From NCBI RefSeq assembly GCF_018446385.1, contig NC_055987.1:83013418-83077417 (forward strand): 64,000 nt of DNA. The letters are read 5' to 3'. Below, one piece after another: positions 48,730 to 60,156 of this stretch. Under the pieces are notes generated by a model. The model was not told the DNA's origin, ran no database searches, and worked only from the letters and a program-made list of their open reading frames with translations. The stretch's first letter is position 1. Each line of letters opens with the position of its first letter. The position numbers were made by a program, and so were the translations under genes. The DNA is from Zingiber officinale. Lineage: Eukaryota > Streptophyta > Magnoliopsida > Zingiberales > Zingiberaceae.

Positions 48730-51193
48730 TTAAACATCCAGGAAAGGGCCTTTCAAATCTGAGGGTAGTTCTTCATTAAGCCTGCGACGATTTATGAAGG
48801 AAAGGGGAGGTTCCCTGGGTAAATATCCACCCTCTTTTAGCTGTTGAAGAACCCCCGATACGGAATGATTTAGCGCACCCACTATCCTACGAACAAATTC
48901 CCAGGAAAATGCTGGCGACTTTAAGTAAGCTTGCCGCCACTCTTCCCATCGACTCTTTTCCTGCTCCTTATAACGCTGGAAATCAGCTTGCAGTTTTGAG
49001 TTTTGTTCTTTTAAAACATCCTTCTCCGATCTTAGCTGTTCCAATTCCTTTTGGAGCAGTGATAATTCGTCATCTTGAGCTTTCCTCAGCTCTTGTTCCT
49101 GTAGAATAGTGAAATCATGAGAAGCCAGGTCCTGAGCTTGGTCAGAAAGACAAGCATTATGAAGCTTCTCTACTTTCTCTAAGATAAGACTTTTCTGAGA
49201 AACATCTAAGAGAGCTTTCTCTTTTAAAGCGATCTCCAATCGAAGATCTGAATGCAGTCTCTCCATCTGTAATTCTAACGTCTTCCTAGCAAGCTCTTTG
49301 TCTTTCAGCAGTTGTTGACATTCCTCCAATGCTTGCTTCAGGGTTCCCAATTGTTGATTTTGCAAGACCACCTGCTCTTGCAACTGAGCCCCATCACTAC
49401 TAGAAGAAGGTGAGGCAGCCTTCAATGTCTCTAGTTGAGCTTTCAACTTAGTGTTCTCATGATCTTTAGCTGTGAGCAGCTGATCGATATGCAGACTTGT
49501 GGCTAGAAACTAAATAAAAGGATAACGTGGGTTAAAGATACAGTTACAAAGCTAATAAACACATAACTAGGAATACTTACAGCCACTGCCTGACGACTAT
49601 GGTGATCCGTTAGATGTGGGAGACTAAGGCCTCGCAATTGTTCATTACCTTGTGATCAAGATTCAGCCAATAAACCTTGCAATTGCAAAGTACCATAGCC
49701 AGGAGGACTAGAAGGTTTTCCCAATTGAGAAGGCAAGCCCGCAGCCACTCTAAATAAAGGAGGGGGATGAGAGGAAGCCGGAGATGGAGAAGAAGAGGAG
49801 GCAATCTGAGGAAAAGGGATAGTAAAAGCAGGAGGAGCAGAGTAGGAGCTAGAGGGAACAGAAGGTAGTAGTGCAGGAGGGGTTGTTATAATTGTGGAAA
49901 CACTAACGGTTGAAGGGCTGATAATGGGAGAAGATCTCCGGCAAGGTGTTCGTTTCGCTCGAGGCCTATAAGCCAAGGGAGGCAAGGCCAATGCCGAGGA
50001 TGTAGAAGGCACAGGAGAGATAGCGGCCATCTCAGAAGCAGGAGCAGGAGAAGCTGAAACAGTAGAAGAAGAAGAGATAAGCAGACCAGGCCTCATCATT
50101 CGAAGAGCAGGATTGGAGATGATATTGGTGGGAGTCATCGGTGCCTTACCTCTTTCAAAAGAAATAGGCGCCGGAACAAGAGGAGTTTGTACAAAGGTAC
50201 CAAAGAAATCACCAAAGGGAGAATCCTTGGTAAGATTTGGCTTTTTAACTAAAGTGACAAAAGGCTCTTCTTCTTCCTCTTCCATGAGTGCGACACCCTC
50301 TGCTTGTTGTTCTTCTTTAGAAAGCATGCCCAGGGTAGAGGTATGGGGATCAGATTGGCGAGCCAGTAACCATTGTTCTCCAAGATTATTGATAAAGGAC
50401 TTGGTCATAGCAGAATTCCTGTACATAAGAGCCGGAAGAATAGCATCGGCTGAAAAACAGAGTATAAACATCATGGTTATAGAGATATACTAATCAGCAA
50501 AGGCGAAGTACAATAATTATACTCACCAAAGGAACTATCCAAAGGAGTGTTAATGTTGCCTATCCCAAAGGGAAACATTAAGCCCTCTTCAATTAGATGC
50601 GGTAAACTGAATTTCGCTCCCTGCAGTTTAGGCAAGGCAGAGGCCACAGAAGGATCATCGAGAAGACCTTGAGTGTCAGGAAGCGAGGGAAGATCATGTA
50701 TCCATTGAATAGGAAAAGGAGGGGGAGAAGGTAGACGCATATAGAAAATTTTTTTATACCATTCACCTTGAGGGGGAATACGATTAAATAGAATGGCTTT
50801 GGGACGAGACTGAAACTTAAAAATACAAACATCTACCCGACGAGGGATAAAGAAATGATGGAAAAGACGAGGAGACAGTGGGAAATCTAACAGTTTGGAT
50901 ACTCCAATGAAGCCCACTAGAATGGAAAAGGATTGAGGGACGAACTGGTTTAGCGGGATAGCAAAATAATGGCTAACCTCACAAAAAAAGGAGTGAAGAG
51001 GAAATCTGAAACCTTGCAGGACTTGGTCCCTGAAGATGGAGATACAGTCTAAGGGAGGAAGGTGAGGACCCTCATGGGGAGCAGGGCGGACAATGTAAGA
51101 GGGAAAACCATAGGTTGCCTGTAAGTCCACTTCTTCTGTATCTGTGAGGTCGGAAGAGCAAGAGAGGAACCATGCCGGAGAATAAACCGCCAT
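48730..51193 (-). CDS. Tat antisense gene 2 (left copy), three exons, one premature stop
   Basis: ATG at 51193 (ATGGCG). Exons are 51193-50527, 50449-49581 and 49509-48730. Donors are GTGAGT and GTAAGT, acceptors TTTTTCAG and TTATTTAG, and introns are 77 and 71 bp in phases 1 and 0. The product would be 771 residues. Exon 1 has a domain like the plant 'putative gypsy type transposon' family (PF04195-like; FRDQVLQGFRFPLHSFFCEV, then LVGFIGVSKL). Exon 2 is Ser/Pro-rich. Exon 3 is a long coiled coil ending in FINRRRLNEELP. A TGA at 49658-49656 (codon 487), probably from CGA, would remove the coiled coil. Function is unknown. It is a paralogue of the gene at 51861-54088. Confidence 0.8.
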
Positions 51194-51860
51194 GAAGAGA
51201 GAAGGTCAAAAGAAGAGGAATTGAGAAGCGAAAAGATGGACTGAGGGAAGCAGAATAAGATTCCATAAACCCTTGTCCCTTTTCTAGTCCTATGCTAAAA
51301 CCTCTAAACATAAGATACGAAAGGGAAATACAAGGTGCTCAGAATGTCAAACGTCATAAAAGGTAATAATATCATAGAATAAAGGGGAAGAGATGAAGTC
51401 AAATAAACTACCTCGGAAAAGCGTAAAATTTCACTAGAAATAATTTTTGAAGAAACTTGATGAGACAAAACAAAAATTAATAGGTTTAAAGTACGGGTCA
51501 AGCCTCGAATATTGATTAATGAAAACAACCTGGTTAAATTTAACCATCCTAATAAATCGATCGATAATTGGGGGTATCTTCGAAATATCAAACGATACCT
51601 ACCAATGATTATACCTAAGTCGACCGGGTCAGTAAAGAATGAGGATAATTGGGGGTATCTTCGAAATATCGGACGGTACTTACCAATGTTTATACATATA
51701 TCGACCGGGTCAGTGAAGAATGGGTCATAGGGAAAAAATTGGACACTAACAAGCTAAGTAGCATTTAGTACACGTACATGAAACCAACAAATTATCCAAA
51801 AATTTGAATAAGATCAGCAATCAAAAGAGACTATTCAGATTCACTTAAGTTTGTAAAACC
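51194..51860. other. Spacer between the two antisense genes
   Basis: No gene. An 81-bp direct duplication (51563-51643 and 51644-51724) begins GATAATTGGGGGTATCTTCG. The minus strand has a TATAAA at 51694-51689, about 0.5 kb before the start of antisense gene 2, a weak promoter candidate. Confidence 0.6.
51563..51724. repeat. 81-bp tandem duplication
   Basis: Two copies differ at several positions. Both contain CGAAATATC and CGACCGGGTCAGT. Confidence 0.85.
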
Positions 51861-54088
51861 TTAATTCCCCTTCTCTACAACCACTGGAGAATGAGTTAGA
51901 ACTAGTTTGGGGTACAAATAAGGAGGTCTTTCTTCAATGAGTCTGCGACGGTTCAGGAAATTGAGAGGAGGAACGCGCGCTAAGTAGCCCTCCTCTTCCA
52001 ACTGTCGAATTGCTCCTTTGGCTCCTTCAGTAAAAGCGGATAGAATGGACCTCACGATCGATCTGTTGAACTCGGGAGATTCAATCATGACTGTGGCTCG
52101 CTCCTTATAACGAGCATCCTCACCCCCTTTATAGACTACCAGCGCCATCTGAGAGGTTTTTAATTCATCTTTTCTGGCAGAAGTCTCGGCTTTACCCAAA
52201 TCAAGGGAGGTGGTCAAAGAGGCTACCTCGTCCTCTTTCAGCTGTAAGGCTTTGAGTTTCTCAGTCAATTCTGCTTCATAATTCTCTTTTAGTTCGCCAA
52301 GTTTTGAGGTCAGCTCTTGATTGAGGTCCGTAACCAATTTGAATTGGGCTTCAAGGCTCTCAATTTGAGTTTCAAATTGCTTCTTGGCGGCAGCGGAAAA
52401 CTCGGCAGAAGACAATTCGATAACCTGCTGTCGCAACCCCTTGTTCTCCGATTTCAATTTCTCGTTCTCAGTGTACAGATTATGCAATAGTCGGGAGAAA
52501 CCCATGTTCTCTAGCCACCGCTGGGAGCATATTCAAAACCATAAGACGATACTTCATAAACAGAAAGCAGGAGTATGTAAACATACCTTATTCTCTTTAT
52601 TAGAAAAGCGGTCAATTGCTTCAGGAATGGAAAGCCCCTCAAAGAGGGGACGCACCTCATCCCAGGAACTAGCGAAAGAACCCCCCAGTAATATGGGGAG
52701 AACAGGAATGGTAGAAGAGCCAGTTGAGAAGGAAGAAGTAGGGATAGATGGTGGAGCAAAAACCAAGTAAGAAGAAGGCGAAGAGGGTAGAGATCCTGAA
52801 GTCGGAATAGACAGAGGAAAAGTAAAAGAAACATCACCAGAAGTACTAGTTTTAGGAAAAGGAGAGCCAGGAAAATTCAAGGAAGGATAAAGTTCTGCTA
52901 ATGTGGGCTCATCGGAAAGAAGGTCAGTTGACACAAAATCTTCTGAAGCAAGCTCATCAGCAGTAAGAATGAGCCTCCTTTTTGGAGGAGCCCTGATCAG
53001 CTTGCGTCCCGGACGCTTGCCCGCAGAAATCTTAGTTAGGGGTTTATCAGAACTACCAGGGGATGTAAGCTCAATAAGAGGAATAGAGGCAGATGGGGAG
53101 ACAGTGACAGCTGCGGGAGACGTAATAGCGGGAGCAGGATCAGGGAGGATCTGCGCAGCAGGATCCCTAGAAGAGCCTCCTGGAGTCTCATGAAGCCCAG
53201 AAGAGCTAGGTATTTCGGCTAAGGGAGCCGGCTCTTCAATTGACGGTGCAGGGGCGATAGCGGCCAGAAATTTGGCCTCCTTGGCGCGAAGCAATTCTTC
53301 TTCCACGCGTATTTCTTCATCAATCAAAGCATCATAGAAACTCTCCACTGTATAGAACAGAGAAACAATTTAGGCAGTTATAAGCAAAAAGAAAAGAACA
53401 AGACGTTACCTAAGGAAATGTGAGTATCGGGTTTGACGGGGCTTAAACCAAATAAGTATAAAAGCTCGACCTTCAACCATTTCGGGATCGAGAGCCGGTG
53501 ACCTAATAACTTCTCACAATAAATAGGAAAAGCAGGAAGGAGATGAAACTCTCTAACATCGGGTAAGGGAGGCAAGAAAGATTTCCAAGCATGAGACCAA
53601 GGAATAGGTCCCGGAAACTTTAAAAAGAAAAAACGAGACTTCCAGGCTTTGAGAGACGATGGCATATCTCCAAAAAGGACCATTTTAGTTCTCGACTGGA
53701 ATAAGAAGACACCAGGTTCCGAGAGCTTGGTGTAGGAAAACATGAAGAAATTTTGAGGAGTAGGAGGAATATCTCGTAGACGAAACAACATATAAGTACC
53801 ACATAGATAACGAAATGCATTAGGAGCAAATTGTTGCAAAGGAATATCAAAATATCGACTTATTTCAATTAAGAAAGGAGGAATGGGGAACCTTAAGCCC
53901 CCTATCAACTCGTCCCTGAAAAAAGTCACGCAGTTATCAGGGGGATGATGAGGTCGAGCATTCGGTGCTGGGAGTATGATTTTATATTCCTTAGGAATTT
54001 CATATTGGCGACGGATGGATAGTCTAGCATTCTTATCAAAGATAGAAGACATATGGACATACCAAGGAGCGATTGCTTCTTCAGCCAT
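51861..54088 (-). CDS. Tat antisense gene 1 (right copy), three exons, fully open (699 aa)
   Basis: ATG at 54088 has good context (TCCATGGCT). Exons are 54088-53410, 53347-52587 and 52520-51861. Introns of 62 and 66 bp begin GTAACG and GTATGT, end TATACAG and TCCCAG, and lie in phases 1 and 0. Joined, they give 699 residues with no stop. Residues about 45-180 match the PF04195-like 'putative gypsy type transposon' domain (FRDELIGGLRFPIPPFLIEI, later MPSSLKAWKSRFFFLKF). Exon 2 is Ser/Pro-rich with a basic patch (GKRPGRKLIRAPPKRR), possibly nuclear-targeting. Exon 3 is a coiled coil with a conserved end, FLNRRRLIEERPP. Additional antisense ORFs are known in Tat elements; their function is not established. 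Confidence 0.85.
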
Positions 54089-54380
54089 GGACAAAGGTAT
54101 GGGCTAGAGCAGTAATGGATTACTTACTGAAGACAAGAAAGGGGATCGTCGTGAAACGGCGAGCACGAGGACTGGTTGAAGACAGCAACAGGAAAAAAGC
54201 TCTAGAGAAGGAAAAAGGAAGGACGAGGTTTAAAGAGGAGACGAAAGGTTTATGGTTTGAAAAACGCAAGACGGTCGTCAGATTAGGACGTTGGTAGCTC
54301 AGCAGACGCTGAGGATCGCAAAAGAAAGGTGAAAGGCCTATGTGACGTGGTGATCAGAAAAGGCATGTGTCAGAGGGACG

Positions 54381-54386
54381 TTTATA
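54381..54386 (-). promoter_or_regulatory. Candidate TATA box of antisense gene 1
   Basis: The minus strand reads TCACGTCTGATATAAACG. The TATAAA lies about 295 bp before the ATG, with an ACGT core (CACGTC) just upstream. It is the only good TATA sequence near this gene. Confidence 0.45.
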
Positions 54387-55715
54387 TCAGACGTGACGAA
54401 TCGGATCGCGATGGGGTTTGTAGTGCCTCAAACATTCTCTCACCCGAAGGAGAGCCAATCACCAGTTCAGAAACCTCGAAAGGAAACGTGATCGACTGGG
54501 CCTAATGAAATAGAAAGGGGCAGAACTTTTTGACCGTACTTAGGCTAAAGACAAAAATATTTTAAGGGCAATATTTCAGGAAGAAGGATAAATTTTAATT
54601 TGGGCGTACGAAATATAAAGTTAGTATTTGTTGAAATAACTTTATGTTTACAGAGATAATTGCGGGTATGAATGTTTCAGTCTAAGGAATAGCATCTGTT
54701 GATGTAGAAATACCGAACCATGCCAACAGGTAAGATAGTGTTAGCCATGATGAATAGCACATAAAATACCCGAAGTAATGATGAGTGCAACACAACATCT
54801 GGTAAATAATAGAAGATTTAGTAACAAGAACAAAGCATCTGAGACAAAAGTTGGTCTTTACATGTATGATCAGATCAGATACACAATATTACATTCCCCT
54901 CAGGAACAACAAACCTCAATTAGAAAACAAATATTACAAGCATACACTCTTGGAGCACGCAGAAAATTTCAATCACCACTGGATTCAAACTTACTATGGA
55001 GCGGAGATGGAAATAGCCCACTTCGTTCGAGCTTGTCAAGGCTCATAAGAGACAATATTTTGCCCGAGACGAAGAAAGCAACAAAAAACAAAAGCTCAAG
55101 GGCAACGAGACAGGGAAACATTGATTCATTCCATGATGGAAAAGTAAATGTGAAAACCACTTCCCCTCTCAAGCCGTATGAGCTCAACAAGTGAAGCAAC
55201 CAATTTTAGCCCAAGGGTGACATATGCTGTGCCCTTCACACAACACCCCTGGGTCATTTGGCTGCCCCTCAATAAGTAGAAAAAATTTCTCTGAAGTTTC
55301 TTGGGTCCTTCAGAGCACCTGCATCTTTGGATAGAAGATTTGAACTATGAAGTTTCCTCTCTTAAGACATCCCTTGAACCTCTGAAGTAGCCAAAGCAAA
55401 AATCCCGATAAACTCATATATAGATCTCACCTGGTCCAACAAAAGTTGCCTCCAAAAAGGAGGATCCACGACCATGGCCTTAGCAACAAAAAGTGGCAAG
55501 GAAGAAAAAGAACTGAGAGAGGTTGTGGGTGAAGAGAAGGTTGTAGCCCTATTTAAAGGAGAAAAGGCTTACAGTATGGCCACACTTAATCTATTAAGAC
55601 AGTGGTACACAAAATCTGTGAGGTCATTTCAAAATCTGGAGCAGAGTCACGGGTAGGAAAAAACAAGATCATACTTCTGTCTAGTCAGTCGTCTACACCT
55701 CCTTCGACTAGACTT
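54387..55715. other. Spacer before the Tat 3' LTR
   Basis: No gene is supported. Readings at 54778-55194 and 55474-55656 on the plus strand have no recognisable domain. Confidence 0.5.
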
Positions 55716-55725
55716 GAAGGGAAGG
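55716..55725 (+). other. Polypurine tract of the Tat element
   Basis: GAAGGGAAGG lies four bases before the 3' LTR. Confidence 0.8.
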
Positions 55726-55729
55726 CTAG

Positions 55730-57215
55730 TGATATGGGTTAGGTTTTGTGGGTCTTCAGATGAGGAAAGAAAAGGAAGAAAAGAGTCAAAGGAGGAAGGC
55801 CAATAACGGTCGAAACATACTTTCAGAACAAAGGTAGGCCAATATCGGTTGATACATGCCTGCCGAATGAAGGTAGGCCAATATCGGTCGATAAATGCTT
55901 GCCGAACGAAGGTAAGCCAATATCGGTCGATACATGCTTGCCGTATGAAGGTAAGTTAATAACGACCGATGCACACTCCAAAGTAAAGATAGACCAATAT
56001 CGGTCGATACATGCCTGCCGAACGAAGGTAGGCCAATATCGGTCGATAAATGCTTACCGACCGAAGGTAGGCCAATATCGGTCGATACATGCTTGCCGTA
56101 TGAAGGTAAGTTAATAACGACCAATGCACACTCCAAAGCAAAGATAGACCAATATCGGTCGATACATGCCTGCCGAACGAAGATAGGCCAATATCGGTCG
56201 ATACCTGCTTGCCGAGCGAATGTAGGCCAATATCGGTCGATACATGCTTGCCGTATGAAGGTAAGTTAATAACGACCGATGCACACTCCAAAGCAAAGAT
56301 AGACCAATATCGGTCGATACATGCCTGCCGAACGATGGTAGGCCAATATCGGTCGATACATGCATGCTGAACGAAGATAGGCCAATATCGATCGACACAT
56401 GCTTGCCGTATGAAGGTAAGCCAATAACGACCGCTACATACTCTGAAGCAAAGATAGACCAGTATCGGTCAAGAGGGTTCTTTCGAGCAAAGAATGCGCA
56501 TAGTTCCTTCAATGAATACCTTAGAAACATGTTGAATAAAATGTTATTTTTTAACATAACAAAGATACAAACAGAAGGCACATGAAGGAGAATCATACAT
56601 GAATATACCGAATAGAATAATTCATGATAGAGAATATATATTTTGGCCGGAAATATGCTTTCAGCTTGTCTTGCAGGCGCTAAACGACAAAGAAGGTACA
56701 TCTGGGGTACAAAAAAGATTCCTTAAAAATCATCTTCCCCAAGTACGCAGCTGATGTCATAACGAAATCTAACAAACCGGGGTCCACTTCATGATTACGG
56801 AGGTTATATGAAGTGGTATAAAAGGGGGAATCCTCTCCGTTGGCTAGGTAAGTGGACATCCCTAATTTTCTGGCTACTGTTCATCTTCTTTCTTCTTCTT
56901 TCCTAGACATCAAGGGAGATCACTAACTTGAGCGTCGGAGGGCCTAGCCAGGGATTCCCACCCCAGTCTTAGGTCACTGACGATAGTGTTGGTTGGTCTC
57001 TTGTGCGCAGAGAGCTTCAGGAGCTTGAAAATTCGGTTTTCTCCTATTCGGACGGGGATTTCCTCCTATTTATCAGATTTCCTACGGTGATTCTGGTTTT
57101 CTTCCGATCCGCTTTGGGTTTCTCGGGTCGAGGTTTCACCGGCATTATTCCTCGTCATTACAGTGGGTTTCCTTCTTCCGGATCTCCTTCACGGTCAGCT
57201 TCTCAGACAGGATCA
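55730..57215 (+). mobile_element. 3' LTR of the Tat element
   Basis: It is 1486 bp with the same ends, array and TATA box as the 5' LTR. Differences are scattered point changes, several of them C to T. Confidence 0.93.
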
Positions 57216-57220
57216 ACTTA

Positions 57221-58106
57221 CAAGCACAACAAGACCCTATTTTTTAAGTTGTAACTTAGAGTTGAAACTCAATTTACTACCCTATTTGTTATTTAGAAAA
57301 TTATTCAACTATATAATTCTTACATCAAGAATAACCATGGGCCTGATATTTTCCTATATCAGGCCCATCGTAGGCCTAATAGTTTCCATATCAGACCTAG
57401 TGTGGGCTTGATATGTTTCCATATCCGGTCCACGTTCTGGCAGAAATATATCATAAGTTTAGGGCTCCTATGAAGGGATCTAAATCAATAATAGATGGTA
57501 ACGTTAGAGTCCTTGATGCATGAGAAAGCCACAAAAATTGATTTGAGTGTAATTTGACCTCTCTAAGTCCATTAGTGGTTTTGATCAAAATCCACTGATG
57601 GACCTAGGGTAGTCAAATTTCACCAAAAATCAATCAATGGAAAGAGTTGAGTGAGGAGAAGATAGATATGGTGTCAAAACTAGGTTCTAACCACTATCAA
57701 TAAAGTTATTGTGTCATGCCATTTGACATGAAACAATGCTCTTGCTAGAATTTAATGAATAGAACACACTTTTGAGTCTTAACTTACAAGAACAACTAAA
57801 TCCTTTTTTTAAGTCATAATTTAGAGTTGGAACTCAATTTACAACCCTATTTATTATTCAGGAAATTATTCAATTATATAATCCTCACATCAGGAATAAC
57901 CATGGGCATGATATTTTCCCATATCAGGCCCACCTTTGGGCCTGATATGGTCCCATATCAGGCCCACCTTTGGGCCTTATATGGTCCCAAATCAAGCCCA
58001 CCGTGGGCCTAACACGTTTTAGCTGAAACTTATCATAATTTAGTCATAACTTGCAGATGAAACTCAATTTACAAGCACCCACTTTAAAATGTCTAGACAC
58101 TTGACA
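57221..58106. repeat. Inverted repeat region, rest of right arm
   Basis: It continues, in reverse orientation, the 580-bp units of 43010-43937. The final 90 bp up to about 58106 are the reverse complement of about 41418-41510. Palindromic CCTGATATGG motifs are at 57335-57430 and 57905-58010. Confidence 0.85.
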
Positions 58107-58332
58107 CCTCATATTAGAGATATAAAATTTATAAAACTCAACACAATTGTTTATCTTCAAATTCATGCAAACATATACCAGTAAAAAAAAATATATGAAT
58201 GTACTACATATAAAATTTTCTAGGACATACTATATACAAAAGATATGGATCCATTCTACCTTTATACAAAATATATAAATCAAGCATAATATTCCTGCTT
58301 ACAAAATATTCTTGTATACATATACTTGTAAA
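58107..58332. other. AT-rich sequence, nothing recognised
   Basis: Lies between the inverted repeat and the end of the MULE transposase. It could be its 3' untranslated part. Confidence 0.4.
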
Positions 58333-58975
58333 TCAATTAGCAGGGACTGGCGGCATTCTACAAGTCCTTCGATTATGGCCAAGTTGTTTATAGCAGTTGT
58401 ATTTGATTTTTACCTTCCCATTATGTTTTGACTCGATTCGTGCCTTCTTTCTCCTACCAGGCTGCACAAGGCTATGGGAACATAGAACTATAAAGTTATT
58501 TACACCACAAGGACAAAATTCCTTGCTTCGATAAGGATAATTACGATCCATGTAAACAACCTTCTAATTTCGCGAATGAAAATAATGTTGACAATACGGG
58601 AGTGTATCAATGTTCCGATGAATGATTACAACAATAACATTTGAGCAAGGAAATCCAAAATTTTGAAACTCTCCGTAGTTGCAATATTTTCTTTCCAAAT
58701 CAATAATGTATGAAGCACTCCGAGTCTCTACTTCCATTTCAAATTGAGAGTAGGGGTGGACTCTCTTTGAATCCATTTCTATAGTAGCATTAGGTGTTAA
58801 AGCACCCTCGCATTTCAAGCTTTCCTCCCTCTGGTTATAGAACTATTGAGCTACTTTTCTTCTAGTATTATCAATTAACATGTTTATGGGAAGTTCACGT
58901 GTATACTTGAACAAAGCATTTAAACTCTCTACACAATTAGTAGCTAGCATTGTGTACCTTCTCTACAACAATAAA
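58333..58975 (-). pseudogene. Mutator-like (MULE) transposase C-terminus
   Basis: One minus-strand frame reads RRYTMLATNCVESLNALFKY, then a stop where Trp is usual (TGG to TAG). A SWIM-type zinc finger region follows (CNYGEFQNFGFPCSNVIVVI, expected CxC...CxH), and a zinc knuckle end (KQLGHNRRTC). A second stop follows HSRN. Two SWIM ligands are changed (C to Y, H to N) and both knuckle cysteines read Tyr. The frame is otherwise continuous. The N-terminal catalytic DDE part is not in the window, being displaced by copia C at about 58975. Confidence 0.85.
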
Positions 58976-60156
58976 ATGTAAAAATAAGTATCATATTTTG
59001 ATCATTTAACTAAGCCTTTAATTAAATAATTCTCCCACTAAATTGTAAAGCTTTGGTAGGAGCAAGTCATGGATGTGGTTTTACCCACACTACTAGCTCC
59101 AAATCCAATCGCGATAATATTCATGTGGGACAAGGTCTATATTATACCACATCTTGAGTTAGCTTTGACTAATCGCCCAAGACTTAGTATAATTTAGGTA
59201 GACAACATTTACCAGTTACATCATATGTAACTCTTGTATCATTGTGTAAACAAGACTATTTGTTCATTTGCCCATCTTATAAAATTTGCATTATAACTCA
59301 TCTTGAGTTAGCTTTGGCTAATCGGCCAAGACTAGTATAATTTGAATTTCATCATATGAGATATGCCTCTAAGTTCTCAACTTAGCTAAGTCACACCCAA
59401 AGTCCAATAGTCGGACATCACTATTGTCTTGTCGCACTCTACCAAGATAAAATGAGTCACTTTATTTTGACAAACCTGACTACAAATGATCGAGATAGTA
59501 GTGAGTATCGAACTTTTGTAGGCATATTTAAAAGACCTAATCATGATTAAACTACACATGCATCGCATAAAATCATAGCATATCATGGCATACATCACAT
59601 ATATGCATAAATAAATGTGACATGGTTATGAGCCCATTTTCTATAATCCTCTCAATCCAATGAGAAGATCGTAAGGTCAACCTAGGTTAAAACATCTTCT
59701 CCAAGTGCTTCCTCGGTCGTCATGTGTTGTTGTCCTCCTCCCTTTTCACAGTCGTCAAGTAGACTTATTCTTCTCTAATTTGTACATTACAAAATCTAAA
59801 GAAAACTCAAGCTACATTTGAGTGTAGTATAAATTTACAACAAGAATGAAAAAGGAGAGGCACAACACACAGACCGTATTATGAATTACAACACACACAT
59901 CTAATCATATCGAAATTTAAGGACCATAGCCATGCACCATGTCATATAACATTCTCAATCTATTATGATATAAAATTTACTATGATTTAAACAACTAATT
60001 ATGAGCCGCAACACCACAATGGTCTCGCTAAAACCTGTTGGCCGAAACTTGCTCATAATCATGCAAATCATAATAAACATGTCATGCAATTTCTATATTA
60101 CATATGAAATTCTACTACAACTTAGCATATACCTTCGCAAGTGGCTCTGATACTAC
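58976..60156 (-). other. Copia C leader with primer site
   Basis: Non-coding. Minus-strand TAGTATCAGAGCCAC at the LTR edge is the methionine-tRNA site with one change. It contains two copies of the CTTGAGTTAGCTTTG phrase seen in family A. Confidence 0.8.

Larger units (their letters stand above)
43943..57215 (+). mobile_element. Tat-lineage Ty3/gypsy element (13,273 bp) with two antisense genes
   Basis: Identical-length LTRs (1486 bp each) at 43943-45428 and 55730-57215, about 97% alike by eye, are flanked by a perfect duplication ACTTA (43938-43942 and 57216-57220). The primer site TGGCGCCGTCTGTGGGAA (45433-45450) and an RNase H-integrase order point to the Tat lineage. Plus-strand coding is a gag start fused by a large deletion to RNase H and integrase with six stops. 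An 8.3-kb region after integrase carries two three-exon genes on the minus strand. Confidence 0.93.

Noticed and set aside
54778..55194. 138-codon plus-strand reading before the Tat 3' LTR
   Set aside because: No domain, no homology recognised, ordinary length for AT-moderate non-coding DNA.
58976..60156. Intron of the MULE transposase gene
   Set aside because: The acceptor-like TTGTAG near 58978 is suggestive, but the whole stretch matches a copia leader and ends at a primer site and LTR.
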